Part shown: positions 52,568-63,069 of the stretch, piece by piece
How the letters are laid out: every line of letters starts with the position of its first letter
Position numbering within the stretch: the stretch's first letter is position 1
NCBI GenBank assembly: GCA_041694155.1
Contig: JASMTS010000012.1
Span: forward strand, 186,001-250,000
Direction of reading: 5' to 3'
DNA: 64,000 nucleotides
Source: JAAZVM01 sp041694155
Lineage (GTDB): Bacteria; Patescibacteriota; Gracilibacteria; BD1-5; UBA6164
Made by a program: the position numbers and the translations under genes
The notes under the pieces: model-generated
What the model saw: the letters and a program-made list of their open reading frames with translations, nothing else
What the model was told of the DNA's origin: nothing
The model's database searches: none

Positions 52568-53518
52568 ATGGATTACTTAAATTTTGTATGACCTGGTTTA
52601 GCTATCTGATTGGCATGATTATGAGTTGCTATTGGTCAATGAATATTAGCTAAAAAAGCTATGGAAGTTATGGGGAAAAACCCAAAAATGTCTACTTTTT
52701 ACTTAACTGTTACTATATTAGGTATTGCATTACTTGAGTCAGCAGTTATATATTGATTAGTTATAGCTTTTCAATTACTTGGTATGAATGATATGCCATT
52801 ATATTCTTCTATCTGAGCATGATTGGCTATTTGATTAGCATGATTATGAGCATGAGTTTGAGAAGGTCAATTGATAGCCTGAGCATTATCAGCTATGAAT
52901 AGAAACCCAGCTATCAAAGGTAAAATAATGACATTTATGGTATTATTTGTAGCTTTAGTAGAAGTTACTGCTATATATGGTTTAATTATATCATTTACTA
53001 TTATAGAAGGTTTTGCTGATATAGGTCAAATGTATGCCATGTGAGCATGATTAGCTATTTGATTAGCATGAATCTGAGTAGCGATAGGTAGATGATATAT
53101 GGCTGAAAAAGCTTTAGATGTTATGGGTAAAAATCCAAAAATGATATCATTTTTCTTAACTATGTCTATATTGTGAGTTGCTCTTATTGAATCAGCTGCT
53201 ATATATGCATTAATAGTTTCTTTCCAAATATTAGACTTTACATGACCTACTGTTGCTGCTTTATCAGCATGATTTGCAATTTGATTAACAGGTCTAGGTG
53301 TTTGAATTTGAGAATGACTACTTATAAAAGGTTGAATGGATGCTGTTAATAAATCTCCAGAAAGTAAAGGTAGAATAATGGCATTTATGGTATTGTTTGT
53401 GGCTTTAGTTGAGGTTATTGCAATATATGGTTTGATAATATCATTTACTGTGTTAGGTGAAGAAGGAGAATCTCCTGCAAGTGAAGATACAGTTATTGAA
53501 CAACAAGTTTCAGAATAA
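52568..53518 (+). CDS. F-type ATP synthase subunit c, four-hairpin concatemer
   Basis: 316 aa with four tandem hairpins (8 spans). Carboxylates in the second helices are E57, E132, E208 and E282. The first-helix position reads Q24, E99, R175 and E249, so hairpin 3 carries an Arg (VAIGRGYM) where the others have Gln or Glu. Odd hairpins share KNPK...FFLT...LES loops and even ones share NxxP...KGxIMxFMVLFVALVE, so the unit of duplication is two hairpins. The C terminus is an acidic tail (EEGESPASEDTVIEQQVSE). It follows atpB and precedes atpF, the usual place for c. Confidence 0.93.
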
Positions 53519-53543
53519 TTTAAAATTTTAATTTAATTAATTT

Positions 53544-54017
53544 ATGGAAGATTTAAATTTATGGATTGTTCTTGCTCAATTGATAAATTTTTGAATATTA
53601 TTCTTTATATTTAAAAAATTTCTTTGAGATAAAATAGTAAATGCTATTGAAGAACGTAGAAAACATTTGAGAGCTTCTGAAGAAGCAGAAGATATAGCAA
53701 AAGCTAAGCTTGAGGAAGCTCAAGAAGAATATGATAAAATTCTTGAAAAAGCTAGAACTAATGCTTCAGAAATAGAAAAAAATGCAGAAGATTTATCAAA
53801 ACAAAATTCTGCAAAAGCAATAGAAAAAGCAGAAAAAGAAGCTGAATATATATTGTCTAATGCTAGAAGCCAAATAGACAAAGAAAAGCTAGAAATGGAA
53901 AATTCAATGAGATCAAAAATATTGGATTTATCTCTTAGATTAGCTTCTAAAATATTTTCTAAAGAAACAGCTAATAAAGATTTCTTAGAGAAAGAATTAA
54001 ATGTATTAACAAAATAA
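53544..54017 (+). CDS. atpF: ATP synthase F0 subunit b
   Basis: 157 aa. One N-terminal membrane span (WIVLAQLINFGILFFIFKKFL) and a long, charged coiled-coil (EERRKHLRASEEAEDIAKAKLEEAQEEYDKILEKA) ending in a helical domain (SKIFSKETANKDFLEKELNVL). This is the peripheral stalk that links F0 to F1 as a dimer. Position and layout are normal. Confidence 0.93.
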
Positions 54018-54020
54018 TAT

Positions 54021-54380
54021 ATGAGTGATTTTAATAAAACTATTGATAGTTTAGAAAAAAATCAACTAAAAGAACTTTTATGAGAATTAAAACTTTATAG
54101 AGATCTTAAAAAACAGTTGTGAAATAGGTGAGAAGCTTTGTATAATAAGTTAAGATCTTGAGATCATTCTTATTATGTTGAATATTATTCTTCTGTTTGA
54201 GAAGACTTAGCTTTTGAAGTTGCTTCAAAAATATATAAACAAGTTTTTGATATTGATCTAAATAGAGAGGATATTGATTTTATAAAAAAAGAATCAGTAT
54301 TATGATGAATAAAAGTTTATGTTGATGACAAGGTTGTTGACTTGAGCTATCAAAAAATAGAAAAAATGATTACAGGTTAA
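54021..54380 (+). CDS. atpH: ATP synthase F1 subunit delta, truncated form
   Basis: 119 aa, against about 178 aa in other bacteria. The C-terminal part LGGIKVYVDDKVVDLSYQKIEKMI matches the delta C-terminal motif GGxxIxxxDxxxDxSxxxxL. The N-terminal alpha-helical domain that binds the top of F1 seems much shortened and diverged. It lies between atpF and atpA, the conserved position, which supports the call despite weak sequence similarity. Confidence 0.8.
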
Positions 54381-54420
54381 TCAAAAGATTTTTTAATTTA
54401 TTACTATTAAATTTATAACT

Positions 54421-55926
54421 ATGTCAAAAGACTTATTAAATAATATTATAAATGAAATAGAAAACAAAATTGATTCTGTTGAAATAAATCCAGAAGTTTG
54501 AAATGTTTGAGAAGTTTTCTATTTATGAGATGGTGTAGCTAAGGTTTCAGGATTATGAGAATTAGCATACAATGAAGTTGTTGAATTTGAATCATGAGCT
54601 AAAGGTTTAGCTCTTAACCTGGAAGAACACTTTGTATGAGTTGTTGTTTTATCAGGATTTTCAAAAATAAAAGAAGGGCAAAAAGCTTTTTCAACATGAA
54701 AAATACTTGAAGTACCAGTTTGAAAAGAATTAGTATGAAGAGTAGTTGACCCACTAGGTAACCCAATAGATGGTTTAGGTGAAATAAAAGCTAGTGAACA
54801 CTACCCAGTTGAAAGAGTTGCTACTGGTGTAATGGCAAGAAAATCTGTACATGAACCAATGGAAACAGGTATAAAAGCTATTGATGCTTTAGTACCAATT
54901 GGTAAAGGTCAAAGAGAGCTTATTATAGGTGATAGACAAACAGGTAAAACTCAAGTTGCTATCGATGCTATATTAAACCAAAAATGACAATGAGTAACTT
55001 GTGTTTATGTTGCCATAGGTCAAAAAGAATGAAAAATTGCTAGAATAGTTGAAGAGCTTAAAAAAAGATGAGCGATGGATTATACTATAGTAGTTGCTGC
55101 TGGTGCTTCTAGTCCTGCATCTATGCAATACTTAGCTCCATATGCTGGTTGTGCTATGGCTGAATACTTCATGTTTAATAAAGGTCATTCATTAATAATA
55201 TATGATGATTTAAGTAAACAAGCAAATGCATATAGAGAAATGTCTTTATTATTAAGAAGACCTCCATGAAGAGAAGCTTACCCATGAGATGTTTTCTATG
55301 TTCACTCTAGATTATTAGAAAGAGCTTCAAAGCTTAATGATGAATTAGGAGCTGGTTCAATGACAGCTTTACCTATAATTGAAACACAAGCAGGTGATGT
55401 TTCTGCTTATATACCAACAAATGTAATATCTATTACAGATGGTCAAATATTCTTAGAATCAAACTTATTTAATGCAGGTCAAAAACCAGCAATTAATGTT
55501 TGATTATCAGTTTCAAGAGTTTGAGGTTCTGCTCAAATCAAATGAATGAAAAAAGTTGCAGGTACTCTTAAACTTGATCTTGCTCAATATAGAGAATTAG
55601 CTGCATTTTCACAATTTGCTTCTGATTTAGATCCAGATACAAAAGCTCAATTAGACAGATGAGCTAGAATGATGGAATTATTAAAACAAGGTATATATTC
55701 TCCAGTAAATGTAGAAAAACAAATTTGTGCTATTTATGCATGAGGTAAAGGTTACTTGGATAATATAGAAGCTTCTAGAGTAGGTAAATTTGAACAAGAT
55801 TTATATACTTCATTAGAAGAAGAAAAAACTATTTTAGAATCTATTTCTAAAGACAAAGTAATTACTGAAGAAACAGAAGAAAAATTAAAATCTGTTATTG
55901 AAAAAGTAGTTGATATATATAAGTAG
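54421..55926 (+). CDS. atpA: ATP synthase F1 subunit alpha
   Basis: 501 aa, normal. Walker A is GDRQTGKTQVAIDAI (residues about 169-183), then [80 protein letters not shown] and the Arg finger in GLSVSRVGGSAQIKGM. Non-catalytic nucleotide-binding subunit of the F1 hexamer. Many Gly are TGA. Confidence 0.97.
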
Positions 55927-55953
55927 TTTATATAAAAATAACAAATTAATTTT

Positions 55954-56868
55954 ATGGCAAATGCTAAAGAAATAAAAAGAAAAATAGGATCCATAAAAAA
56001 TACTTGAAAAATTACTAAGGCTATGGAGCTTATTTCAACTGTAAAGATGAAAAAAGCTCAAGACTTAGCTATGGAAAAAAGAAACTTTGTTTTAGAAATG
56101 TTGAAAATATTCTTGAGAGTAGAAGAATATTTATCTGATTTTCCTTTATTCTCTTGAAGTAATAAAGGTACAAAGACTTTGGCTGTAGTTATTACATCAA
56201 ATAAATGATTATGTTGAGGTTATAATGTAAATGTGATGAAAAAAGTTAATTCTTATATAAAAGAAACTTGAGAAGATTTAGATTTTATATCTATTTGAAA
56301 AAAGGCATCACAATTTGTAGCTAAAACATGAAACAATTTGATAGCTGATTTTAGTAATGATTTTACAGATGATTTAGATCCTGTTTTTACAAAAAAAATA
56401 TCAGAGTTAATGAGAGAAGAGTATCTTAGCTGAAAATATAATAAAGTAGTTGTTTTTTATAACTTTTATGTTAATACAATTAAACAAATACCTGTAGCAA
56501 GAACTTCTTTCCCTATCGACTCAGATGATATAAAAAAATATTTATTCTCAGTATTAGAAGATCATTATGATCTAGATGCTGAAATAAAATCAATGGAAAA
56601 TACATATTCATATGATGTTGAACCATCACCAGAGGAATTAGTAAATGATGTAATGCCAATTATTCTTGATATGATGTTTTTTGATACATTGCTTAATGCA
56701 AAGGCTTCGGAACATAGTGCAAGAATGATTGCCATGAAAAATGCAAAAGATTCAGCTAATAAAATAGCTTGAGCTCTTACTTTGAAATATAATAAAGCAA
56801 GACAAGCTAGTATTACAAGTGAAGTTTCTGAAATAACAGCTTGAGTTGAATCAATGAGAGATGTTTAA
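55954..56868 (+). CDS. atpG: ATP synthase F1 subunit gamma
   Basis: 304 aa. The coiled-coil N terminus KEIKRKIGSIKNTGKITKAMELISTVKMKKAQ and the C-terminal ASEHSARMIAMKNAKDSANKIAGALTLKYNKARQASITSEVSEITAGVESM are the conserved ends of gamma, the rotating central shaft. The inner domain contains TLAVVITSNKGLCGGYNVNV. Length is close to normal. Confidence 0.96.
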
Positions 56869-56932
56869 AAGAATCTTTACACTTCTTGAAAAAAAATTAT
56901 AATAAAATTATTATAAATATAATTGTATTATT

Positions 56933-57313
56933 ATGAGCTTGTTATTTATTACTTTTAAATTGATTATCAATTTTTTATTATCAGTTTTTTATGTGTTATT
57001 TTCTATTATTTTTTGAAATTTTGTTTATGGTTTAATTCTTTCGATAATTTGAAAAGATGTGCCATGACCTCAAGATAGTATTCATATTAAATTGGCAGTT
57101 CTATTTGCTTTTTCATCTTTTGTATTAAGTGTTTTACTTAGAAAATATTTATATCTTTGAGTTATAGATTGATTTAAGAAATTTATTTTATCCAAAGATA
57201 ATAACTCTAATAAAACTAAAAATATTAATAAGAAAAAAGAATCATTTAATAATGATTCAAAAGGTGAATCAACTGATGATTTAGAAATATATGTAAATAA
57301 AGAAATAAAATAA
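56933..57313 (+). CDS. Predicted membrane protein inside the ATP synthase operon
   Basis: 126 aa. Two to three hydrophobic segments (FITFKLIINFLLSVFYVLFSII, FVYGLILSIIG, KLAVLFAFSSFVLSVLL) then a polar, Lys/Asn/Asp-rich tail. No homology recognised. It stands between atpG and the RNase H gene, so it probably travels with the operon. It might be an assembly factor like AtpI, but neither position nor sequence proves this; AtpI normally lies at the start. Confidence 0.65.
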
Positions 57314-57316
57314 TAT

Positions 57317-57718
57317 ATGGAATTGAATGTTTATACTGATTGATGATCTAGGTGAAATCCTTGAGTTTCTTGATTATGAGTTTTTATAACTGATAATGAA
57401 TGAAAAGAAATAGAGAGAAGATATAAGAGTTTATGAATAAAAACCAATAATGAAGCAGAGTATTTATGAGCTTATTATTGAATAAAAAGAGCTATAGAAT
57501 TATGAGCAAATTTTATAAATTTATTTATGGATTCAAACCTAGTTATTCAACAGTTACAATGAAACTGGAAAATAAAAAAAGATGAATTAAAAGTAATAAA
57601 TAATGATATCAAAAAAATTATTAATGATAATAATATAGAAGTAAACTATAATTGGATTGCAAGAGACAAAAATAAAGAAGCCGACAGGCTAAGTAATGTC
57701 GCAATGGATTTAGATTAA
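57317..57718 (+). CDS. rnhA: RNase HI-like protein in the ATP synthase operon
   Basis: 133 aa. The RNase H fold starts NVYTDGGSRGNPGVSGLGVFI (first Asp), with Glu in TNNEAEYLGAYYGI, Asp in NLFMDSNLVIQQLQG and the last Asp in KEADRLSNVAMD. All four metal ligands of the D-E-D-D set are visible. It degrades RNA in RNA-DNA hybrids. Its insertion between atpG and atpD, three bases after the membrane protein gene, is unusual and probably reflects operon rearrangement. Confidence 0.9.
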
Positions 57719-57742
57719 TTTACAATTAAAATTATATACAAA

Positions 57743-59143
57743 ATGAAAACTTGAAAAATTACAAAAATAGTATGAGTAGTAATTGATGTTAAATTTGATG
57801 ATAATTATGTACCATCAATTTATGAAGCATTAGAAGTTACGAACTCTGAAAATAAAGTAGTTTTAGAAGTACAACAACAACTATGAGATAATATGGTTAG
57901 AACAATAGCCATGAATCCTGTAGATGGTATCAAAAGAGGTATGGAAGTTGTTGCTACTGAAAATCCTATAAGTGTACCTGTATGAGATAAAGTACTAGGT
58001 AGAATGTTTAATGTATTAGGTGATCCTATCGATGATAAAGAAAAACCAAAAACTGAGCATAATGACCCTATTCATAGACCAGCTCCTGAGTTTAGTAAAT
58101 TGACAACTCAAGCTGAAGTTTTTGAAACAGGTATCAAAGTTGTAGACCTTATAGCTCCTATGTTAAAATGAGGTAAAGTATGATTATTTGGTTGAGCATG
58201 AGTAGGTAAAACTGTTATAATGCAAGAGCTTATTCATAATATAGCATCTGAACATGGTGGTTATTCTGTTGTTGCCTGAGTTTGAGAAAGAACAAGAGAG
58301 GGTAACGATTTATATCACGAAATGTCAGAATCAGGTGTTATTGATAAAACAGCTATGGTATTTGGTCAAATGAACGAAGCACCAGGACCAAGAGCGAGAG
58401 TTGCTTTAACATGACTTACTATGGCTGAACATTTCAGAGATAGAGAGAAAAAAGATGTATTATTATTCGTAGATAATATATTCAGATTTACTCAAGCATG
58501 ATCAGAAATATCTGCATTATTAGGTAGAATACCTTCTGCTGTATGATATCAACCTACTCTAGCTACTGATATGGGTGGATTACAAGAAAGAATTACATCT
58601 ACTAAAGATGGTTCTATTACTTCGGTACAAGCTGTTTATGTTCCTGCTGATGACTTGACTGATCCAGCTCCAGCTGCTACTTTTGCTCACTTGGATTCTA
58701 CTATAGTACTTAATAGGTCTATTGCTGAGTTAGGTATATACCCTGCAGTTGACCCATTAGATTCTAGTTCAACTGTATTATCTCCAGAAGTAGTATGAGA
58801 TGAACATTATAATGTTGCTAGAAATGTACAAAAAATACTTCAAAAATATAAAGAATTACAAGATATTATTGCTATATTAGGTATGGATGAATTATCTGAT
58901 GAAGATAAATTAACTGTATCAAGAGCTAGAAAAATACAAAAATTCTTATCTCAACCATTTTTTGTTGCTGAACAATTTACTGGTGTTCCAGGTGTTTATG
59001 CAAAATTAGAAGACACAATTTCTGGTTTCAAAAAAATTATTGACTGAGAAGTTGATTATATACCTGAAAACTTTTTCTTATATAAAGCATGAATGAAAGA
59101 TGTTATAGCTGCATATGAAGCTAAACAAAAAGAAGCTAAATAA
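57743..59143 (+). CDS. atpD: ATP synthase F1 subunit beta (catalytic)
   Basis: 466 aa, normal. Walker A is LFGGAGVGKTVIMQELI (residues about 151-167), then GVGERTREGNDLYHEM with the catalytic Glu, [59 protein letters not shown] and PADDLTDPAPAATFAHLDST. Catalytic site of ATP formation or hydrolysis. TGA codes the Walker Gly residues (for example gga versus tga mixed). Confidence 0.97.
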
Positions 59144-59164
59144 TTTTTTAAAAAACAAATATTT

Positions 59165-59596
59165 ATGAAATTAAAAATATTTTCTTTTTCATGAGAAAGC
59201 TTTAGTTCTGATCAAGTTGTTTCTGCTACTTTGATGACTTCTATTTGAGAAATAACTCTTTTGGATAATCATGCTCCACTACTAACTAGTATAAAACCTT
59301 CTACTATGTATGTTATCTTCAAAGATGATAACTGAGTAGAAAAAAGGGAAGACTTTGCAATCTGAAAATGAGTTGTTGAAGTTAGTGATAATAGTATAAA
59401 AGTAATGGCTGATATGTTAGTTGATATTGATGACTTAGATACAGAAGCTGCCGAAAGAGCTAGAGAACAAGCTGTAAAACTTATGGAAAAATATAAAGAC
59501 TCTAAAGATAAAGTTGATATGGAAAGATTTGTTGAGGCTGAAGATATGTTATTAAAATCTATAGCTCAATTAAAATTGAATGATACATTAAAATAA
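59165..59596 (+). CDS. atpC: ATP synthase F1 subunit epsilon
   Basis: 143 aa. The N-terminal beta-barrel is seen in LKIFSFSGESFSSDQVVSATLMTSIGEITLLDNHAPLLTSIKPS, with FAIGKGVVEVSDNSIKVMADML; the C-terminal two-helix arm (DTEAAERAREQAVKLMEKYKDSKDKVDMERFVEAEDMLLKSIAQLKL) can inhibit ATP hydrolysis. Last gene of the operon, followed by two terminators. Confidence 0.95.
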
Positions 59597-59625
59597 AGAA
59601 AAACTATTAATAGTTTTTCTTTATT
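59595..59625 (+). terminator. ATP synthase operon terminator
   Basis: AAAGAAAAACTATT / AATAGTTTTTCTTT stem with a T-run, at the end of atpC. Confidence 0.85.
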
Positions 59626-59634
59626 TTTTTATAA

Positions 59635-59668
59635 AAAAAGACAAACTTTTTAGTTTGTCTTTTTAAAA
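59635..59668. terminator. Second terminator between atpC and rpoD
   Basis: AAAAAGACAAACT / AGTTTGTCTTTTT stem directly after the first hairpin, overlapping the stop of rpoD on the opposite strand. It can end transcription from either side. Confidence 0.8.
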
Positions 59669-61120
59669 GAATTTTATTTTATCAGCATTAGGATGTTCTC
59701 TTAGTTTTTCTAGAGTTTTTGCTTCTATTTGTCTTATTCTTTCTCTTGTAACTCAAAATTCTTTACCTACTTCTTCTAATGTATGAACATCTCATCCATC
59801 TAATCAAAACCTCATTATTATTATTTTTCTTTCTCTAGGAGTAAGAAAATCTAACATTTCATATAAATTATCTTTTAATAAATTTATATTTGTTTGAGAG
59901 TCTGGAGTAGGGTTTTTATCATCTTCTATAAAATCTCACAAAGAAGTATCTTCTTCAGATCAAACAGGAGAGTCAAGAGATAATATATCTTGGCTTATTC
60001 TCATTATTTGTCTTACTTTTCTTATATCCATATCTAGCTCTGTAGCTAGTTCTTCCATAAGAGGCTCTCTTGTAAGCTCTTGAGTTAATCTTCTGTAAGT
60101 ATGAGTAAATTTATTAATTGTTTCTATCATATGTACAGGTACTCTTATTGTTCTTGCTTGATCAGCAATTGCTCTTGTTACTCATTGTCTTATCCACCAT
60201 GTAGCATATGTAGAAAATTTAAATCATTTGTCAGGGTCAAACTTATCTACTGCTCTAAATAATCATACATTTCATTCTTGAATTAGGTCTAATAGTCACA
60301 AACCTCTACCCATATATTTTTTTGCTATAGATACTACCAATCTTAAATTAGCTGCTGCTAATTTTTTTCTAGCATCCATGCTTCATGCTCTGATTTGTTT
60401 ACCTAATTCTATTTCTTCTTCACTTGATAATAATTCAACTCTACCTATTTCATTTAGGTACATTCTTATAGAGTCATCACTTATTTCTGATAAAGATATA
60501 TTAGTTTTTTCTTTTTTCTTTTTCTCATCAGCTTTGAATAAAGTAGCTTTATCCATATTATCAACTATATCTATTTCCAGCTGTAAAAATCTAGTATATA
60601 CTTCATCTAATAAGTCTAAGTCTTCTTCTGCATTTGGTATAGCTGACATAACTTCATCTTGAGTTACGCTTCAGTCTTTTTTACCTTTTTTCATTAATTC
60701 CTGAATTTCTTCAGGCATTCAATCAAGGTATTTTTCAGGAACTTTTATGTCTATAAACTCAGTTATTCATTTACCAACTCTTCTTTTATCTTCTGATCTG
60801 TCTTTTGGAAGTTTAGATAATCATTTTTCTTTTTTTAGAGCTTCTGCTATTTCTTCATCTTCTTCTATTTTTAAATCATCTTTATCTAGATTCATTTTTC
60901 TTATTTCTTCTAATTCCTCTGGAGTAGGTTCTTTTTCTCAAAGTAGATCTTCTTCTAACTCTTCTAGTTCTTCATCTAGTACTTCTTCATCTTCTAAGTC
61001 TTCTTTTATAACATCTTTATTTGCCTTTACTGCCTTTTTTAAAACATCTAAGTCTAAGTCATCTAAAGATACTTCTTCTACTTGATTTTTTAGATTTTTG
61101 TTATCTTTTTTAGCTGCCAT
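59663..61120 (-). CDS. rpoD: Primary sigma factor RpoD
   Basis: 485 aa. Region 1.2 is SDDSIRMYLNEIGRVELLSSEEEIELGKQI; region 2 is KKLAAANLRLVVSIAKKYMGRGLGLLDLIQEGNVGLFRAVDKFDPDKGFKFSTYATWWIRQGVTRAIADQARTIRVPVHM, with the -10 recognition part at its end; region 4 is LTPRERKIIIMRFGLDGGDVHTLEEVGKEFGVTRERIRQIEAKTLEKLREH for the -35 box. The N-terminal 200 residues are very acidic. Housekeeping sigma. dnaG lies upstream on the same strand. Confidence 0.97.
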
Positions 61121-61304
61121 TTAGCATATATATTAGTAAATATAAATAGTAGAAATTGTATAACACAAAAAATTCCTTCTTTGTTATTTTATTTAGAAGG
61201 AGCAAAAAAGTATTATTAATTATATTTTTTTCATCTTTTTAAAAGAATTATGTTTCTTTTTCTTGTTTAAGGATTATATATAAAAAAGCTAAATAATCAA
61301 GATT
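61121..61304 (-). other. dnaG-rpoD intergenic region
   Basis: 184 AT-rich bases. It holds an imperfect hairpin at about 61283-61319 (AAAGCT / AGCTTT with A/T-rich arms), which may end dnaG transcription in part, and CCTTCT / AGAAGG arms near 61172-61201 that could form a leader hairpin for rpoD. A promoter of rpoD is likely here but none is clear. Confidence 0.35.
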
Positions 61305-62975
61305 TTATTTTATTCAGCTTTTTTTTCATATTTCTAGTAGTTTAGTATATTCTATTAAAGCATTATTATCTCATGATGACATAAGATTTTTTAGTCTATC
61401 TACTTCTTTTTTATAAATATCTCTATTTAATCAGTGAATCATTTTTTCTATTTCATCTTTTAGATGTTCATTGTTTGAATGTTCTTGCTCTGTTTCAATT
61501 TTTAGAGATATACCTTTATAGAATTCTTTTTTATTTAATTCTAGTCAATCAATATACTTTTTTCAATTTTCTAATACTCATTTTAAGTCTTTGTCTATCG
61601 ATTCAGGAAATAATATCTTTTGTTTAAAAATATTTATATTACTTTCATCTATTAAACAATATCATATAGCTAGTTGACTAGGAGTAATTAGTTTTTTATT
61701 ACTGTTTTCTTCTTTTTTTGATATTGATTTAAATCTTATTTTATTAAAGCTATCATATACTATATTTTGATTTATATTTAATAAATTTGCTATTTCTTTT
61801 AGGTAAAAATCTTTTTCTACATTATCAGAGTAGCTTTTTACTATTTCTAACAATTCTATTAGTAACTTCTTTTTTTCATCAATAGAATTAGTATTAAATT
61901 TGGATTTTTTAATATAATATCATATAGGACTCATAGCGGATTCTATATATTCTCAAAAATTTCAATCATTACTTATTATTTCATCAGGATCTTTTCAAGA
62001 AGGAAGTGATATTATTTTTACTTCAAATCACTGGTTTTTCATTTTTTCAAGACTAGCTTTTGTTGCTTTTTCTCAAGCTGAATCTCAATCAAAACAAAGA
62101 TATACTTTTTTAGTTAATCTTTTAATCAATGTTAGGTGTTTATCTGTTAATGCTGTACCTGATACAGCTACACTGTTATAAAATCATCATTTATTTAATG
62201 CTATAACATCCATATATCATTCAGTAATGATAATATAATCTTGTTTTGTTACATGACTTCTAGCATTAAATAAGTTGTATAATATATTTGATTTATCATA
62301 AAAATTAGAAGCAGGAGAGTTAAGGTATTTTGGTTCTCATTCTCAGTGAATTCTTCATGCAAATGCTACAAAATCTCATCTAGAATTTTGTATTGGGAAT
62401 ATTATTCTATTTATGAATTTGTCTTTTTTTGTTTTGATATCTAAAAATATTTTAGAATCAAAAATTTGTTCATCTTCATATCATTTTTTCTTTAGGTAAT
62501 TGTATAGTTCAATTCATGAATCACTATATCAAAAATTAAACTTATTTATTAACTCTTCTGATAATCATCTATCAAATAAGTATTTTTTTACATTAGGGTA
62601 ATTTTCTAATGCTTTCTTGTAATAATTTGTAGCATCTCTATAAAGAGAATACATATTTTTTTTCTCTTCAAATTTTTCTTGATTAAAATTAGTGTTTACT
62701 TTTATTCAGGTATAGTTACCTAGTATCTCTATAGCTTCTTTGAATTCACAACTTTCTATATCCATTACAAATTTTATTGCTCATCATCATTTATGACATC
62801 AAAAACAATAAGCCAATTGTTTAGACGGACTAACTACAAAGCTAGGAGTTTTTTCGTTGTGACCAGGAAAAGGGCAGACGCATTTATAATTTGCTCCTGC
62901 CTTTTTTAAGCTTGTATATTTCGATACTAAATCTACTATATCTATTGCTGACTCTAATTCATCACTGATTCACAT
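61305..62975 (-). CDS. dnaG: DNA primase DnaG
   Basis: 556 aa. The N-terminal zinc site is YKCVCPFPGHNEKTPSFVVSPSKQLAYCFGCHKGG (C-x-C... C-x2-C plus His). The RNA polymerase domain has FDRGLSEELINKFNFGYS, FPIQNSRGDFVAFAGRI and the Toprim metal residues in DYIIITEGYMDVIALNKGG and VYLCFDGDSAGEKATKASL. The C-terminal helicase-binding part is Lys/Glu/Ile-rich and diverged. It makes primers for replication. The dnaG-rpoD order is common in bacteria. Confidence 0.96.
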
Positions 62976-63039
62976 ATTTTATTATAATATTATCGATTAT
63001 AAATAATTACTTTTTAATTATACTTAATTATTTGTAAAT

Positions 63040-63069
63040 AAAAAGAGAAAGATTTATCTTTCTCTTTTT
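63040..63069 (-). terminator. Terminator of the 63054-63749 gene
   Basis: AAAAAGAGAAAGAT / ATCTTTCTCTTTTT perfect 14-bp stem with a 2-base loop, overlapping the stop codon. Confidence 0.8.

Noticed and set aside
50151..53518. The repeated c-subunit blocks as an assembly duplication or a CRISPR-like array
   Set aside because: The hairpins differ in sequence and have separate odd and even types, so they are diverged coding repeats. There are no identical repeats with unique spacers.
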